Positions 46,303 to 55,275 are shown, counted from the stretch's first letter. The stretch is DNA of 64,000 nt from Rhodospirillales bacterium (GCA_025352665.1 JANXSM010000143.1:1-64000); one strand, 5' to 3'. Translations and numbers: made by a program. Notes: generated from the sequence alone by a model not told the origin.

Positions 46303-47199
46303 TCATAAAACAAGCATCAGGTGCCAATCGGTGATGCCGACAGATAGGATCTGCTCAGAGGGGCGGGGGGGCAGAATCAGCAAGGCCTCGCCATCTGTCC
46401 ACCGCCATGTGAGGTCCTGCCCCGTCTCTGCTCGGTGGAAACCTCGTACAAGGGCTGGGCTGTCGAGCGGGATTGGGGTTTCATCCATCACCAAGCGGTA
46501 AATGGCAATTCCGAGGTGCCGGGGGTCTCCATCCGGCTGTCTGCTGTGGCTGGACAGGCGGATCGTTGTGGTCCTCGGCGGCACGGTGAAACGCCATGTG
46601 GTCAAAATACCACTCCGGTCGCCGTATTGGGCTGGGAGTTCGCGCAGGCCAGCGTGCGCCTTTAAAGGCGGGGCATCGATAGCGCCCGGCGACCCGGACG
46701 AAGGAGCGGACCTGGGTTCGGGCTGCAGTTCCGGTGCGGCCGCCGGCTCGGAGATGTCTCGCGCAGGTTCGGACGCGAGAGGTCCGGTGGCCTGCCGCAG
46801 ACCCTCGACGACGAACGCTTCGGCGTCTTCGACGGTAATCGCGATCCAGTGGCCGCTGGCGTCACCCACCATTGCTCCGCTTATTTCCTCCGCTGGGACC
46901 GTCGCAATGTCGAGAGGGAAGGCAATCGCCAACTTCTGCCGCGACGCAATCTCGATTCTACGTAGCGGGACCCCAGGGGAAAGACAGCCTGGCTCAAAGG
47001 CAACCGTCGTCTGTGGCGGGGCTGCCGGCGCAGCTTGAGCAATTTGGCGATAGCACGGCCGGCCGCCGGCGATGACCAGGACTTCATCCTTTGCGTGGAG
47101 TTCCTCGGCCGGCCGCTCGACTGGTCCCATCGCGGGATCCATCACCTGTAGATTGGTGCGTGCGGCCAGGAGCGTGGTGAACGGCGCGACCTGCGTCAT
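46303..47199 (-). CDS. Hint-like (Hedgehog/intein) protein
   Basis: The 298-residue protein starts MTQVAPFTTLLAARTNLQVMDPAMGPVERPAEELHAKDEVLVIAGG, whose ERPAEELxxxDxVLV part resembles the entry of Hint domains (RPVEDLRPGDRV). The usual catalytic Cys/Ser at the cleavage junction is not visible, so self-processing may be lost. The C-terminal 110 residues (SGILTTWRFTVPPRTTTIRLSSHSRQPDGDPRHLGIAIYRLVMDETPIPLDSPALVRGFHRAETGQDLTWRWTDGEALLILPP) match the domain I associate with Hint proteins of the Acetobacteraceae. AGGAATC precedes the ATG at 47199. It converges on the RTX-like gene. Confidence 0.6.
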   Translation of the reverse strand: MTQVAPFTTLLAARTNLQVMDPAMGPVERPAEELHAKDEVLVIAGGRPCYRQIAQAAPAAPPQTTVAFEPGCLSPGVPLRRIEIASRQKLAIAFPLDIATVPAEEISGAMVGDASGHWIAITVEDAEAFVVEGLRQATGPLASEPARDISEPAAAPELQPEPRSAPSSGSPGAIDAPPLKAHAGLRELPAQYGDRSGILTTWRFTVPPRTTTIRLSSHSRQPDGDPRHLGIAIYRLVMDETPIPLDSPALVRGFHRAETGQDLTWRWTDGEALLILPPRPSEQILSVGITDWHLMLVL

Positions 47200-47317
47200 G
47201 AGATTCCTGCATATTTTGATCGAAGATTCAGGCGCCAATCCAACCCGAAAAAGGGGTTTGGGCAAGCGGTGACTTGGAACATTTGCAATGTCTATTCATG
47301 ATGGTAACAATGATTGA

Positions 47318-47929
47318 ATGAAGGTTGATCGAAATACCCAGGAGGTCCACCGCACGCGCCTGCTGGCCGAAGGATCGAGGCTGTTCCGTGCCAGGGGCGT
47401 TGATGGTGTCAGCATCGCACAGATTAGTTGTGCTGCTGGGCTCACACATGGCGCCTTCTACGGCCATTTTGTGTCCAAGGCAGCTTTCGCCAAGGCAGCC
47501 TGCGAGACCGCGACCGAGCGGTCGTTGCAACGCTGGCGGGGGATAGCCGAGCAGGCGCGGTCAATCGACGCCTTACCTCTGGATGCTCTGATCGACGGCT
47601 ATCTAACGCTCGCACACTGCGAAGATCCAGGTAGCGGATGCATCCTATCCGCAATGAGCGGCGATGCATGCCGGCATGATCAGAATTATCTCGCAAAGGC
47701 CTTAACGCACATGCTCGATACACTCGTGGGCGTACTTACGGAGGAGCTTGCCCACGCGCGTCCCGATATGACGGTCGGAGAGCGGGTGACCGCCGCCGAG
47801 GGTGCATTCGCCGCAATGCATGGCGGTCTTGTCCTGGCACGCACCGTGCGCCGGGCCAGCGGGGAGAATACCGCCGCACAGAGGGTTCTCGATTCAGCTC
47901 GTCGGGCCGCACGGCGAGCGCTTGGTTGA
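47318..47929 (+). CDS. TetR-family transcriptional regulator
   Basis: The 203-residue regulator has the typical N-terminal DNA-binding domain: HRTRLLAEGSRLFRARGVDGVSIAQISCAAGLTHGAFYGHFVSKAAFAKAACE (helix-turn-helix about residues 33-52). The C-terminal ligand domain contains SGCILSAMSGDACRHD. Closest in style to AcrR/NemR-type regulators that control transporters. The MFS transporter gene follows on the same strand after a 65-bp intergenic repeat, and it is the likely target. Inducer unknown. Confidence 0.88.
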   Translation: MKVDRNTQEVHRTRLLAEGSRLFRARGVDGVSIAQISCAAGLTHGAFYGHFVSKAAFAKAACETATERSLQRWRGIAEQARSIDALPLDALIDGYLTLAHCEDPGSGCILSAMSGDACRHDQNYLAKALTHMLDTLVGVLTEELAHARPDMTVGERVTAAEGAFAAMHGGLVLARTVRRASGENTAAQRVLDSARRAARRALG

Positions 47930-47941
47930 ACAAAAGCTAGG

Positions 47942-48006
47942 GCAATACCGCCTGAGGTTGGATCAACCGCGCGGTAAAATTCCTCATTCAAACAAAAGGC
48001 TAGAGC
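47942..48006 (+). repeat. 65-bp intergenic repeat, copy A
   Basis: The element starts GCAATACCGCCTGAGG and ends ACAAAAGGCTAGAGC. It begins twelve bases after the TetR stop. It aligns without gaps to the copies near 49402 and 53886 (about 77-82 percent identity by eye counting). Just before it, ACAAAAGCTAGG resembles the element's own end. Confidence 0.8.
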
Positions 48007-48038
48007 CTTATAAAATACCGAAGGGGCAGGATTAGTTC

Positions 48039-49307
48039 ATGTTGGCTCATATATTGGCGCCGGCATTGGCGCGGCGCGGCATCCATTACGGGTGGGTGAT
48101 GGTCGTGCTCGTCTTCCTTACCATGCTGTCGACGGCGGCAACCATGGGCTTGCCAGGGGTGCTGATCGCCCCCCTTCAAGCCGAATATGGCTGGCAGACG
48201 GGTGAGATTTCAAATGCGCTCTCGCTTAGACTGGCGCTCTATGGCCTGGTCGCACCCTTCGCCGCGGCCTTCATCATCCGTTTCGGGGTGCAACGGGTCG
48301 TCGCTGCGGGCCTTGTCTTGATTGTCGCTGGCGTAGGACTCGCGACACAGATGCACGCGCTCTGGGAGCTTTGGGCCAGTTGGGGCCTTATGGTTGGACT
48401 GGGGACCGGGCTGACCGCACTGGTTCTGGGTGCCACTGTTGCGAACCGTTGGTTCACGCGGCATCGAGGTCTGGTGGTCGGTATCCTCACTGCGAGCTCT
48501 GCCACCGGACAGTTACTTTTTCTGCCGGCCGGAGCGTGGATGGTAGAACATATCGGGTGGCGTGCGGCCGTGGTGCCGCCACTGATCGCCTGTGCTGTCG
48601 CATGGCTGCTCATGGTATTACTCGGGCGCGACTTTCCCGCTCAGGTGGGCTTGGCCCCGCTGGGGGAACGCGAGGTGATGGCAGTGCCTCCGCGGCCGCG
48701 CGGCAATCCGTTCGCGGCAAGCTTGGTGGTGTTGCGCGAGGCTTCGGCGACGCGGATCTTTTGGATCCTGTTCGGCACATTCTTTGTATGCGGGCTGTCA
48801 ACGAATGGGCTGATTCAAAGCCATTTTATTCCGCTATGCCACGATTTTGGTATGGACGCGGTGACGGGAGCAAGTGTGTTGGCGATGATGGGAGCTTTCG
48901 ATTTCATCGGCACGATTGGGTCCGGCTGGCTTTCAGATCGTTACGACAATAGATTGCTTCTGTTCATGTATTACGGATTGCGGGGGCTGAGCCTTATTTT
49001 TCTGCCGTATTCCTCGTTCACCTTCGTCGGTCTAACCCTGTTTGCCGTATTCTACGGGCTGGACTGGATCGCCACTGTGCCGCCGACAGTGAAGTTGGCC
49101 GCAGCCCATTTTGGTCGCGAGCGGGCCGCTATGGTGTTCGGCTGGGTGTTCGCTGGCCATCAACTGGGCGCAGCGGTCGCGGTCGCAGCAGCTGGAATCG
49201 TGCGCGACGGTGTCGGCAGCTATCTGCCTGCGTTCTTTGTTGCGGGAGTTGCCTGTATCATTGCGGCATTTGCAGCGTTGGGAGTCAGAAGGCCGGCATT
49301 TGCCTGA
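48039..49307 (+). CDS. MFS transporter, OxlT/monocarboxylate-like
   Basis: The 422-residue protein has about twelve membrane segments. The N-terminal motif HYGWVMVVLVFLTMLSTAATMGLPGVLIAPLQAEYGW is typical of the oxalate/monocarboxylate-type major facilitator group. RRGIHYG and WFTRHRGLVVGILTASSATGQLLFLPAG are further signatures, as is GSGWLSDRYDNR in loop 8-9. Transport of a small organic acid is likely; the substrate is not determinable. It is probably controlled by the TetR gene upstream. Confidence 0.85.
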   Translation: MLAHILAPALARRGIHYGWVMVVLVFLTMLSTAATMGLPGVLIAPLQAEYGWQTGEISNALSLRLALYGLVAPFAAAFIIRFGVQRVVAAGLVLIVAGVGLATQMHALWELWASWGLMVGLGTGLTALVLGATVANRWFTRHRGLVVGILTASSATGQLLFLPAGAWMVEHIGWRAAVVPPLIACAVAWLLMVLLGRDFPAQVGLAPLGEREVMAVPPRPRGNPFAASLVVLREASATRIFWILFGTFFVCGLSTNGLIQSHFIPLCHDFGMDAVTGASVLAMMGAFDFIGTIGSGWLSDRYDNRLLLFMYYGLRGLSLIFLPYSSFTFVGLTLFAVFYGLDWIATVPPTVKLAAAHFGRERAAMVFGWVFAGHQLGAAVAVAAAGIVRDGVGSYLPAFFVAGVACIIAAFAALGVRRPAFA

Positions 49308-49364
49308 CTGTGTTGGGGTGAGCTCTGTTTTGCTCCTGGTGATACCATCCGCCCCTGCCACGTT

Positions 49365-49408
49365 CTAGAGCTTGATCGCTTCTGGAAGGCGAAGCGATCA
49401 GGCTCTAG
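49365..49408 (+). terminator. Long hairpin with T-rich tail downstream of the MFS gene
   Basis: An 18-bp stem with one mismatch (CTAGAGCTTGATCGCTTC / GAAGCGATCAGGCTCTAG) encloses an eight-base loop, followed by TCTTTTGTTTT. It can act as the MFS gene's terminator. Its right arm is the end of a dispersed repeat (copy C), so the structure is partly repeat-derived. Confidence 0.7.
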
Positions 49409-49466
49409 TCTTTTGTTTTAACGAGCAATTTCATCGCGCGGTTGACTGAACCTTAGGCGATATAGC
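49402..49466 (-). repeat. 65-bp intergenic repeat, copy C (inverted)
   Basis: On the minus strand this reads GCTATATCGCCTAAGG to ACAAAAGACTAGAGC. It aligns without gaps to copies A and B and is followed, like B, by a TGAT...CGCC stretch. It lies directly downstream of the peptide-binding protein stop (minus strand). Confidence 0.8.
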
Positions 49467-49467
49467 T

Positions 49468-50967
49468 TTAGGGACGCATCGAAACCCCGGTAAGGCGGAT
49501 CAGGCCATCCGGTAGGACCTTGTACCCGTTGATTTTGCTGCTGGCGCCGATAATGTAGCTGGGAGTGTAGAGATAGATAATAGGCAGATCGGCGCGTTCC
49601 TGCTGCCACATCTGGTTGTAGAGCGTGCGACGTTTTGCGGTATCCGTCTCGATCCGCGCCTGGTCCAACAGAGTGTCGACCTGCGAATTGCTGTATTTTG
49701 TGATGTCGAGCGGACTGCCCGTATGGAGGAAGCTGTAGATGTTGCTGTCAGCGTCCAACAGGCCGGACCAGCCGATCAGGAAAGCGCCGTAGTCTCCGCC
49801 CTCGGTGGTGGCGAGCGCCGTGCCGAAGTCCATGGTGGTGACACGCACATCGAAGCCGGCTTCGCGGGTGAGCGACTGGATGACTTCGGCGACCTGGATG
49901 CTCTGAGGGCTGTTGGGTACGATGAGTGAGACAACAACGGGCAAGGTGACACCTGCGTCGGCGAGCAGTTTCTTGGCGGCATCGATATCACGCGCAGGGG
50001 GCTTGATATCGGGCGCGTTGAGCGGGCTGAGAGCGGATATGGATTGGGCGGTCGGCGTGTAGAATCCGTTGAACACCACCTGGACAATCACATTCCGATC
50101 GATGGCGAGCTCGAACGCATGACGAACGCGCGAGTCGCGGCCGATTGGCGTGTTGGCGAGGGGGTTCGGTCCGACGTTGATGCTGATGCCGAGATAGCCG
50201 AGGCCTGGCGAACTCAGCAGTTGGAGCTTGGGGTCACGTTTTACCGCGTCCGCGTCGGTGGGGACGATGTCGGCCATGTCGACTGCGCCGGCTTGGAGGT
50301 TGGCCAGGCGCACCGCACTGTCGGGCATTGGGCGATAGACGATGCGGTCAAAATGGATATTGGCCGCGTCCCAGTAGCCTGGGTAGCGGTCGAGCGTGAT
50401 GTGGTCCTGGGCAACGCGCTCGGTGAATTTGAACGGACCGGCGCAGACCGGGTGGAGGCCGAAATCCTTGCCCGACGCCTCGGCGGCTTTGGGCGACACC
50501 ATCATGCCCGCGCGGTCAGTGAAGGCTGCGAGAAAGGGAGACGAGGGCTGCTTGAGGGTGATCTTAATGGTTTCGGGGTCGATCACGTCGACGTGATCCA
50601 TGGCTGAGAGCTCAGGGCGGCGGAAGCTGGTGGGCAACGTGGCGTGGCGGACAAGTGAGTATTTGACCGCGGCGGCGTCGAGCTTTTCACCGTCGTGGAA
50701 GGTGACGCCCGGGCGGATCTTTAGGACCACGGTCTTGGGATCGGTCCACTCGTAGGAGGCTGCGAGGCGGGGAACCAGGTTAAGATCAGTGTCGAAGTCG
50801 AACAGCTTGTCGCACAGGGCGGTCATCACGGCGGTGCCGACGAAGGTGCGGCTGGTTGAAGGATCGAGCAGATCCGGGTCGTTGTTGAGGCCGAAGCGCA
50901 AGGTTTGGGCAGACGCCGGCGCGGCTATGGCGACCGCCGCGAGGCTTGCGAGCAGAATCCTGTGCAT
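49468..50967 (-). CDS. ABC transporter substrate-binding protein, family 5 (peptide/nickel type)
   Basis: The 499-residue protein has a signal peptide (MHRILLASLAAVAIAAPASAQ). Family 5 features follow: LRFGLNNDPDLLDPSTSRTFVGTAVMTALCDKLFDFDTDLNLVPRLAASYEWTDPKTVVLKIRPGVTFHDGEKLDAAAVKYSL and the end TLLDQARIETDTAKRRTLYNQMWQQERADLPIIYLYTP. It would bind oligopeptides or a similar solute in the periplasm. The permease and ATPase genes are not in the window, so it is an orphan here. The start is set at the signal peptide rather than the longer open frame. Confidence 0.88.
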   Translation of the reverse strand: MHRILLASLAAVAIAAPASAQTLRFGLNNDPDLLDPSTSRTFVGTAVMTALCDKLFDFDTDLNLVPRLAASYEWTDPKTVVLKIRPGVTFHDGEKLDAAAVKYSLVRHATLPTSFRRPELSAMDHVDVIDPETIKITLKQPSSPFLAAFTDRAGMMVSPKAAEASGKDFGLHPVCAGPFKFTERVAQDHITLDRYPGYWDAANIHFDRIVYRPMPDSAVRLANLQAGAVDMADIVPTDADAVKRDPKLQLLSSPGLGYLGISINVGPNPLANTPIGRDSRVRHAFELAIDRNVIVQVVFNGFYTPTAQSISALSPLNAPDIKPPARDIDAAKKLLADAGVTLPVVVSLIVPNSPQSIQVAEVIQSLTREAGFDVRVTTMDFGTALATTEGGDYGAFLIGWSGLLDADSNIYSFLHTGSPLDITKYSNSQVDTLLDQARIETDTAKRRTLYNQMWQQERADLPIIYLYTPSYIIGASSKINGYKVLPDGLIRLTGVSMRP

Positions 50968-51026
50968 TTTGGGCTCCCGAATTGGACGAGGTCGATCGAT
51001 GCCTCGCAAGACGGATGCCAGCTTCG

Positions 51027-51431
51027 TCAGGGGCGCCTGGGATCACGCACATAGATGGCTGTTATCACCAGTCGCAGGCGCGCATGGGTTGCGGGGTAGG
51101 GCTTGGCGGTCAGCAGGAGATGCGTGCTGTCGTTGCCAGGCCCGACCACGATCTGGGCATAGCTGCCGATCGCCGCGAGATTGTCATAGGGCTGCCAGTT
51201 TGCATCGAGCAGTTTGAAGCCGATTGGGGCGGCAGCGACTTCCAGACTGATCGTAGCGCCGTCGGTGGGGATTTCGTATTCGTTGCGGGTGGTGAAACCC
51301 ATGCCCTGGGTGAAGATGACCGGATAGAGCTTCACGACCGAGAGATCGCCGATCGTGGTGGCGAATTCGCTGGGTTGGGCGTGCAATGCAGTCGGCAGCA
51401 GAAGGAACAGGAGGAACGCGAGCCGGATCAT
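51027..51431 (-). CDS. Secreted protein of unknown function
   Basis: The 134-residue protein has a clear signal peptide (MIRLAFLLFLLLPTALHA). The mature part is beta-rich (ATTIGDLSVVKLYPVIFTQGMGFTTRNEYEIPTDGATISLEVAAAPIGFKLLDANWQPYDNLAAIGSYAQIVVGPGNDSTHLLLTAKPYPATHARLRLVITAIYV) and contains no cysteine, suggesting a small periplasmic or secreted sandwich fold. No family is recognised. It lies between the binding protein and ndk. Confidence 0.65.
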   Translation of the reverse strand: MIRLAFLLFLLLPTALHAQPSEFATTIGDLSVVKLYPVIFTQGMGFTTRNEYEIPTDGATISLEVAAAPIGFKLLDANWQPYDNLAAIGSYAQIVVGPGNDSTHLLLTAKPYPATHARLRLVITAIYVRDPRRP

Positions 51432-51453
51432 GCGTCCCTCCCCTTTTCCCGGA

Positions 51454-51876
51454 TCAGCCGACGATTTCGGTGCCGGCGAAGAAATAGGCGATCTCGATCG
51501 CGGCGTTCTCTTCGCTATCGGAGCCGTGGACCGAGTTGGCTTCGATGCTCTCGGCGAATTCTTTGCGGATGGTGCCGGCCGCGGCGTTGGCGGGATTGGT
51601 GGCGCCCATGACATCGCGGTGGGCGAGGACCGCGTTCTCGCCTTCCAGCACCTGGACGACGACGGGGCCGGACGTCATGAAGGTGACGAGGTCGCGGAAG
51701 AAGCCGCGTTCTTTGTGAACGCCGTAGAAAGACTCGGCCTGGGCGGTGCTCATATGGATGCGCTTCTGGGCGACGATGCGCAGGCCGGCAGCCTCCAACT
51801 TGGCGTTGATCGCGCCGGTCAGGTTGCGGCGCGTGGCGTCGGGCTTGAGGATCGAGAAGGTGCGCTGAATGGCCAT
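51454..51876 (-). CDS. ndk: Nucleoside diphosphate kinase
   Basis: This 140-residue enzyme transfers phosphate between nucleoside tri- and diphosphates. It begins [24 protein letters not shown] and holds the active-site histidine at residue 117 in [25 protein letters not shown] is the conserved nucleotide-binding region. Length and motifs are complete. Confidence 0.98.
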   Translation of the reverse strand: MAIQRTFSILKPDATRRNLTGAINAKLEAAGLRIVAQKRIHMSTAQAESFYGVHKERGFFRDLVTFMTSGPVVVQVLEGENAVLAHRDVMGATNPANAAAGTIRKEFAESIEANSVHGSDSEENAAIEIAYFFAGTEIVG

Positions 51877-51982
51877 GATGTTGCGATTTCCTGTGCAGGC
51901 TTGGTTTCGCGGGCTTTAGAGGAGACGCCGCAACGCAGCAACCCCTTCCCCCAGGAGCCTGCAACCTTGTAAACCCCCGGCT

Positions 51983-53884
51983 ATGAGCCTCCTGACCCTT
52001 TCCGACATTACGATCCGCATGGCGGGCCGTACCCTTATGAGCAATGCCGAGCTGACGGTGGACCCCGGGCGGCGGATCGGTCTTGTCGGGCGCAATGGCG
52101 CCGGCAAGTCGACCCTGTTGAAGGCGATCACCGGCACCGTGGCGCTGGATGGCGGCGAAATCCGCCTCGCCAACCGGGCCAGGATGGCGCAGGTGAAGCA
52201 GGAGGCGCCCTCCGGGCCGCAGTCGCTGCTCGACACCGTGCTCGAAGGCGATGAGGAGCGCAGCGCGCTGATGGCAGAGGCGGAGGATCCGACCACGGAG
52301 CCGATGCGACTCGCCGAGGTGCATGACCGGCTGCATGCGATCGGAGCGGATGTGGCTCCGTCGCGGGCGGCAACCATTCTGGCCGGACTGGGGTTCGACG
52401 CGGCGACGCAGCTTCGCGCAGTCGATGAGTTCTCCGGTGGGTGGCGGATGCGCGTGGCGTTGGCCACAGCACTGTTCGCCAATCCGGATCTGCTGCTGCT
52501 CGACGAGCCGACCAACCATCTGGATCTTGAGGCGACGCTGTGGCTGGAGACGTGGCTCGCGAAATTTCCAGGTGCCTGCCTGTTGGTCTCGCATGATCGC
52601 GGGTTGCTGGATCGGTGCGTCGACAGCATCGCCCATCTGGATGGCGGCAAGATCAGCGTGACGCCAGGCGGCTATGACGAATTTGTTCGTATCCGCACCG
52701 AGCGCGCGATGCAGTTGAAGAGCCAGGCCGGGAAAGTCGCCGATCAGAAGGCGCATCTGCAAGCGTTCGTGGACCGGTTTCGCGCCACGGCCAGCAAGGC
52801 CAAGCAGGCGCAGGCGCGTATCAAGGCGATCGCCAAGCTGCCACAGATCGAAAGCGTGATTGAGGATACCGTCACGCGTTTCAATTTCCCCGAGCCTGCG
52901 ATGATGTCGCCGCCCATCCTTTCGATGGAGCAGGTGTCGTGTGGTTACGACGGCAAGGCGATCCTGAAGAACGTCTCGATCCGCATCGACATGGAGGATC
53001 GGATCGCGCTGCTGGGAGCCAACGGCAACGGCAAATCGACCCTGGCCAAGCTGATCGCCGGGCGAATGGATGTGATGGGGGGACAGCTGCGGCGCGGGCC
53101 GAAGCTGCGCGTGGGGTATTTCGCGCAGCACCAGGAGGAGGAGTTGATCGACTACGAGACGCCGATCGACCATATGCAGCGGGCCTTGCCAGGAGCGACG
53201 TTGCAGCAGGTGCGGGCGCAGTTGGCGCGGTTCGGGCTGGATGCGGACCGGGCAAACAATCAGGTTTTGGCGTGTTCGGGGGGCGAGAAGGCGCGATTGT
53301 TGCTGGCGCTGGCAACCCGGGATGCGCCCCAGTTGCTTATCCTGGATGAGCCGACGAACCATCTGGATATCGATGCGAAGGATGCGCTGGTGCGGGCGCT
53401 GGGGAATTTCTCGGGCGCGGTGCTGCTGATCACCCATGATCCGAATCTGGTGGAACTGGTGGCGGATCAGCTGTGGCTGGTGGCCGATGGCACGGTGAAG
53501 CCTTACGACGGAGATATGGACGAGTATCGCGTGTTCCTGGCCGAGCGGGCGCGGATTTCGGGGCGTCCGGCAGGGCGCGGCGATGCCACGGGGATGGCCG
53601 GCAATCACAAGAAGAAGCAGGTCGATACCAAGGCGATACTGGCGCCTCTAAAGAAGCAGGCGAAGGCCGCGGAGGCGAAGCTGGCCAAGCTGTCTGAGGA
53701 GCGGGTGAAGGTGGAGGCGCTGCTGGCCAATCCAGCACTTTATACGCCGCATAGGATGGCAGACATGATTACCGCGAAGACGCGGATGTCGGACGTGGTG
53801 CGAGAGATCAAGGCAGCTGAGGCGGAGTGGCTGGCAGCCGAGGAGGCCTTGGAGGCGGCGGCCGAAGGACAGAAGGTTTATTAA
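51983..53884 (+). CDS. ABC-F family ATPase (Uup/EttA-like)
   Basis: The 633-residue protein has two ABC domains and no membrane segments. Domain 1: GLVGRNGAGKST, then EFSGGWRMRVALATALFANPDLLLLDEPTNHLD. Domain 2: LLGANGNGKSTLAKL, CSGGEKARLLLALATRDAPQLLILDEPTNHLD. A linker and a C-terminal coiled coil (KKQAKAAEAKLAKLSEERVKVEALLANPALY) follow. ABC-F proteins act on stalled or resting ribosomes or protect from antibiotics; this arrangement fits the housekeeping Uup/YheS group. The exact subgroup is uncertain. Confidence 0.93.
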   Translation: MSLLTLSDITIRMAGRTLMSNAELTVDPGRRIGLVGRNGAGKSTLLKAITGTVALDGGEIRLANRARMAQVKQEAPSGPQSLLDTVLEGDEERSALMAEAEDPTTEPMRLAEVHDRLHAIGADVAPSRAATILAGLGFDAATQLRAVDEFSGGWRMRVALATALFANPDLLLLDEPTNHLDLEATLWLETWLAKFPGACLLVSHDRGLLDRCVDSIAHLDGGKISVTPGGYDEFVRIRTERAMQLKSQAGKVADQKAHLQAFVDRFRATASKAKQAQARIKAIAKLPQIESVIEDTVTRFNFPEPAMMSPPILSMEQVSCGYDGKAILKNVSIRIDMEDRIALLGANGNGKSTLAKLIAGRMDVMGGQLRRGPKLRVGYFAQHQEEELIDYETPIDHMQRALPGATLQQVRAQLARFGLDADRANNQVLACSGGEKARLLLALATRDAPQLLILDEPTNHLDIDAKDALVRALGNFSGAVLLITHDPNLVELVADQLWLVADGTVKPYDGDMDEYRVFLAERARISGRPAGRGDATGMAGNHKKKQVDTKAILAPLKKQAKAAEAKLAKLSEERVKVEALLANPALYTPHRMADMITAKTRMSDVVREIKAAEAEWLAAEEALEAAAEGQKVY

Positions 53885-53885
53885 A

Positions 53886-53950
53886 GCAATCTCACCTGAG
53901 GTCGCGCCAACCGTGCGATAAAATTGCGCCCCAAAACAAAAGGCTAGAGC
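53886..53950 (+). repeat. 65-bp intergenic repeat, copy B
   Basis: The element starts GCAATCTCACCTGAGG and ends ACAAAAGGCTAGAGC, then GTGATTACGTCGCC. It begins two bases after the ABC-F stop codon. It aligns without gaps to copies A and C. Confidence 0.8.
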
Positions 53951-54066
53951 GTGATTACGTCGCCTATCAGACGCCATCCGTGATGGAGGGCGGTTCGCAG
54001 CCGAGCCACGTGACCTTCATCCAGTAACCGCGTTGCCCGAATGGAGCGGAGCGGTATTGGGTCATG

Positions 54067-54969
54067 TCAAGCGGCGCGGTCCTGGCGACGCATGTCGACG
54101 GCGAAGGTGTCGGTGATGTGGCGAGCCAGCATGTCGGTGACGGGCTGGGCCGGGTCGGCGCCCTTCAGCAACAGGATGCGGAAATCCGGCAGTTCGGGCA
54201 GGCCTTCCTCGGGGCGGACCAGGCGCAGGCCTTCGGGAAGCCATGACATGGTCGAAACGGTAACGGCGAGACCGGCCATGACGGGGGCATGGGTGCCGAT
54301 CTGGGTGGCGCTCGTGTAAGCCACACGGTAGCGAAGGTCGGCGCGCTCAAGTGCTCCGATCGCGGCCTGGCGCCAGGCGCAGTCTTGGGCTGCGAGAGCA
54401 ACCGGCAACGGAGTTTGGCGGTGCGGCGTGTAGCGGTCTGAGGTGATCCAGCACAGGCGGCCGCGCCATAGTTCCTCGGCCGGCCAAAGGCGAGGTTCGT
54501 GGCCCTCCGAAATCACCGCAAGGTCGAGTTCAGCTTCCTTCAGCTTGTGAACGAGATCTGACGAGGGGAGGCACAGCACATCGACCTCAACCGCCGGATG
54601 CGTGTCGGCGAAGCGGCGGAGCATGCTGGGCAGGTATCGTAGGGCGTAGTCGTCGGGCATGCCGAGGCGGACGACGCCCCGGGTTGCCGGTTGTTGAAAG
54701 TTGCTCCAGATCGAGTCGTTGAGGGCGAGCATTTCGCGGGCACGGTCCAGCAAATAGCTGCCATGCGACGTAAGACTGACCGAGCCACCTTTCCCGCGCA
54801 CCAGGATCTTCTGGCCGAGCAACTGCTCCAGACGCTGAATCTGCATGGAAACAGCGGATTGGGTGCGTCCGATGCGCTCTGCGGCACGGGTGAAGCTGCC
54901 TTCTTCGGCGATATACGCGAAGGCGCGCAGAAGATCGGGGTCGAGGGAGACGTGCTGGCTCATGCCCAT
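54067..54969 (-). CDS. LysR-family transcriptional regulator
   Basis: The roughly 300-residue regulator has a N-terminal LysR domain: LDPDLLRAFAYIAEEGSFTRAAERIGRTQSAVSMQIQRLEQLLGQKILVRGKGGSVSLTSHG. The effector domain follows (RGVVRLGMPDDYALRYLPSMLRRFADTHPAVEVDVLCLPSSDLVHKLKEAELDLAVISEG). Two ATGs lie six bases apart (54969 and 54963); either is possible. It is divergent from a DUF1127 gene, a pairing I know from other alphaproteobacteria. The inducer is unknown. Confidence 0.9.
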   Translation of the reverse strand: MGMSQHVSLDPDLLRAFAYIAEEGSFTRAAERIGRTQSAVSMQIQRLEQLLGQKILVRGKGGSVSLTSHGSYLLDRAREMLALNDSIWSNFQQPATRGVVRLGMPDDYALRYLPSMLRRFADTHPAVEVDVLCLPSSDLVHKLKEAELDLAVISEGHEPRLWPAEELWRGRLCWITSDRYTPHRQTPLPVALAAQDCAWRQAAIGALERADLRYRVAYTSATQIGTHAPVMAGLAVTVSTMSWLPEGLRLVRPEEGLPELPDFRILLLKGADPAQPVTDMLARHITDTFAVDMRRQDRAA

Positions 54970-55062
54970 CAATATCGTTGATGCATACCATCTTGGCAAT
55001 TCGTTTCCCTTATTCCGACGGTAAGTTGATGTTGCGGCAACAATCATCGTCAGGAGGCCGCA

Positions 55063-55275
55063 ATGGCCATCACACGTTCGCTTGGAGTTTCTGCTCCCCG
55101 CTGGTCGACCCGCGCCGGGGCCGGTTTCGCGCAGTTGTTCGCCATGGCTTGGCGCGTCGTCACAACGCGGCGGGATCTGGCGGAGATGGATGACCGGATG
55201 CTGCAAGATCTCGGCATCTCGCGCGCGCAGGCACAGTTCGAGGTCTCGCGTCCGGTCTGGAAACTGTTTTCCTGA
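55063..55275 (+). CDS. DUF1127 domain protein
   Basis: This 70-residue basic protein ends with the DUF1127 motif: WRVVTTRRDLAEMDDRMLQDLGISRAQAQFEVSRPVWKLFS. Some DUF1127 proteins affect RNA maturation and phosphate or stress responses in alphaproteobacteria. AGGAGG sits ahead of the ATG, so it is likely well translated. The LysR gene is divergent and may control it. Confidence 0.85.
   Translation: MAITRSLGVSAPRWSTRAGAGFAQLFAMAWRVVTTRRDLAEMDDRMLQDLGISRAQAQFEVSRPVWKLFS

Noticed and set aside
51515-53608. A 697-codon minus-strand frame opposite the ABC-F gene
   Set aside because: Antisense shadow: the plus-strand ABC-F protein has both ATPase domains intact, and the minus product is low-complexity and Arg/Gln/His-rich, with its end being an out-of-frame copy of ndk.
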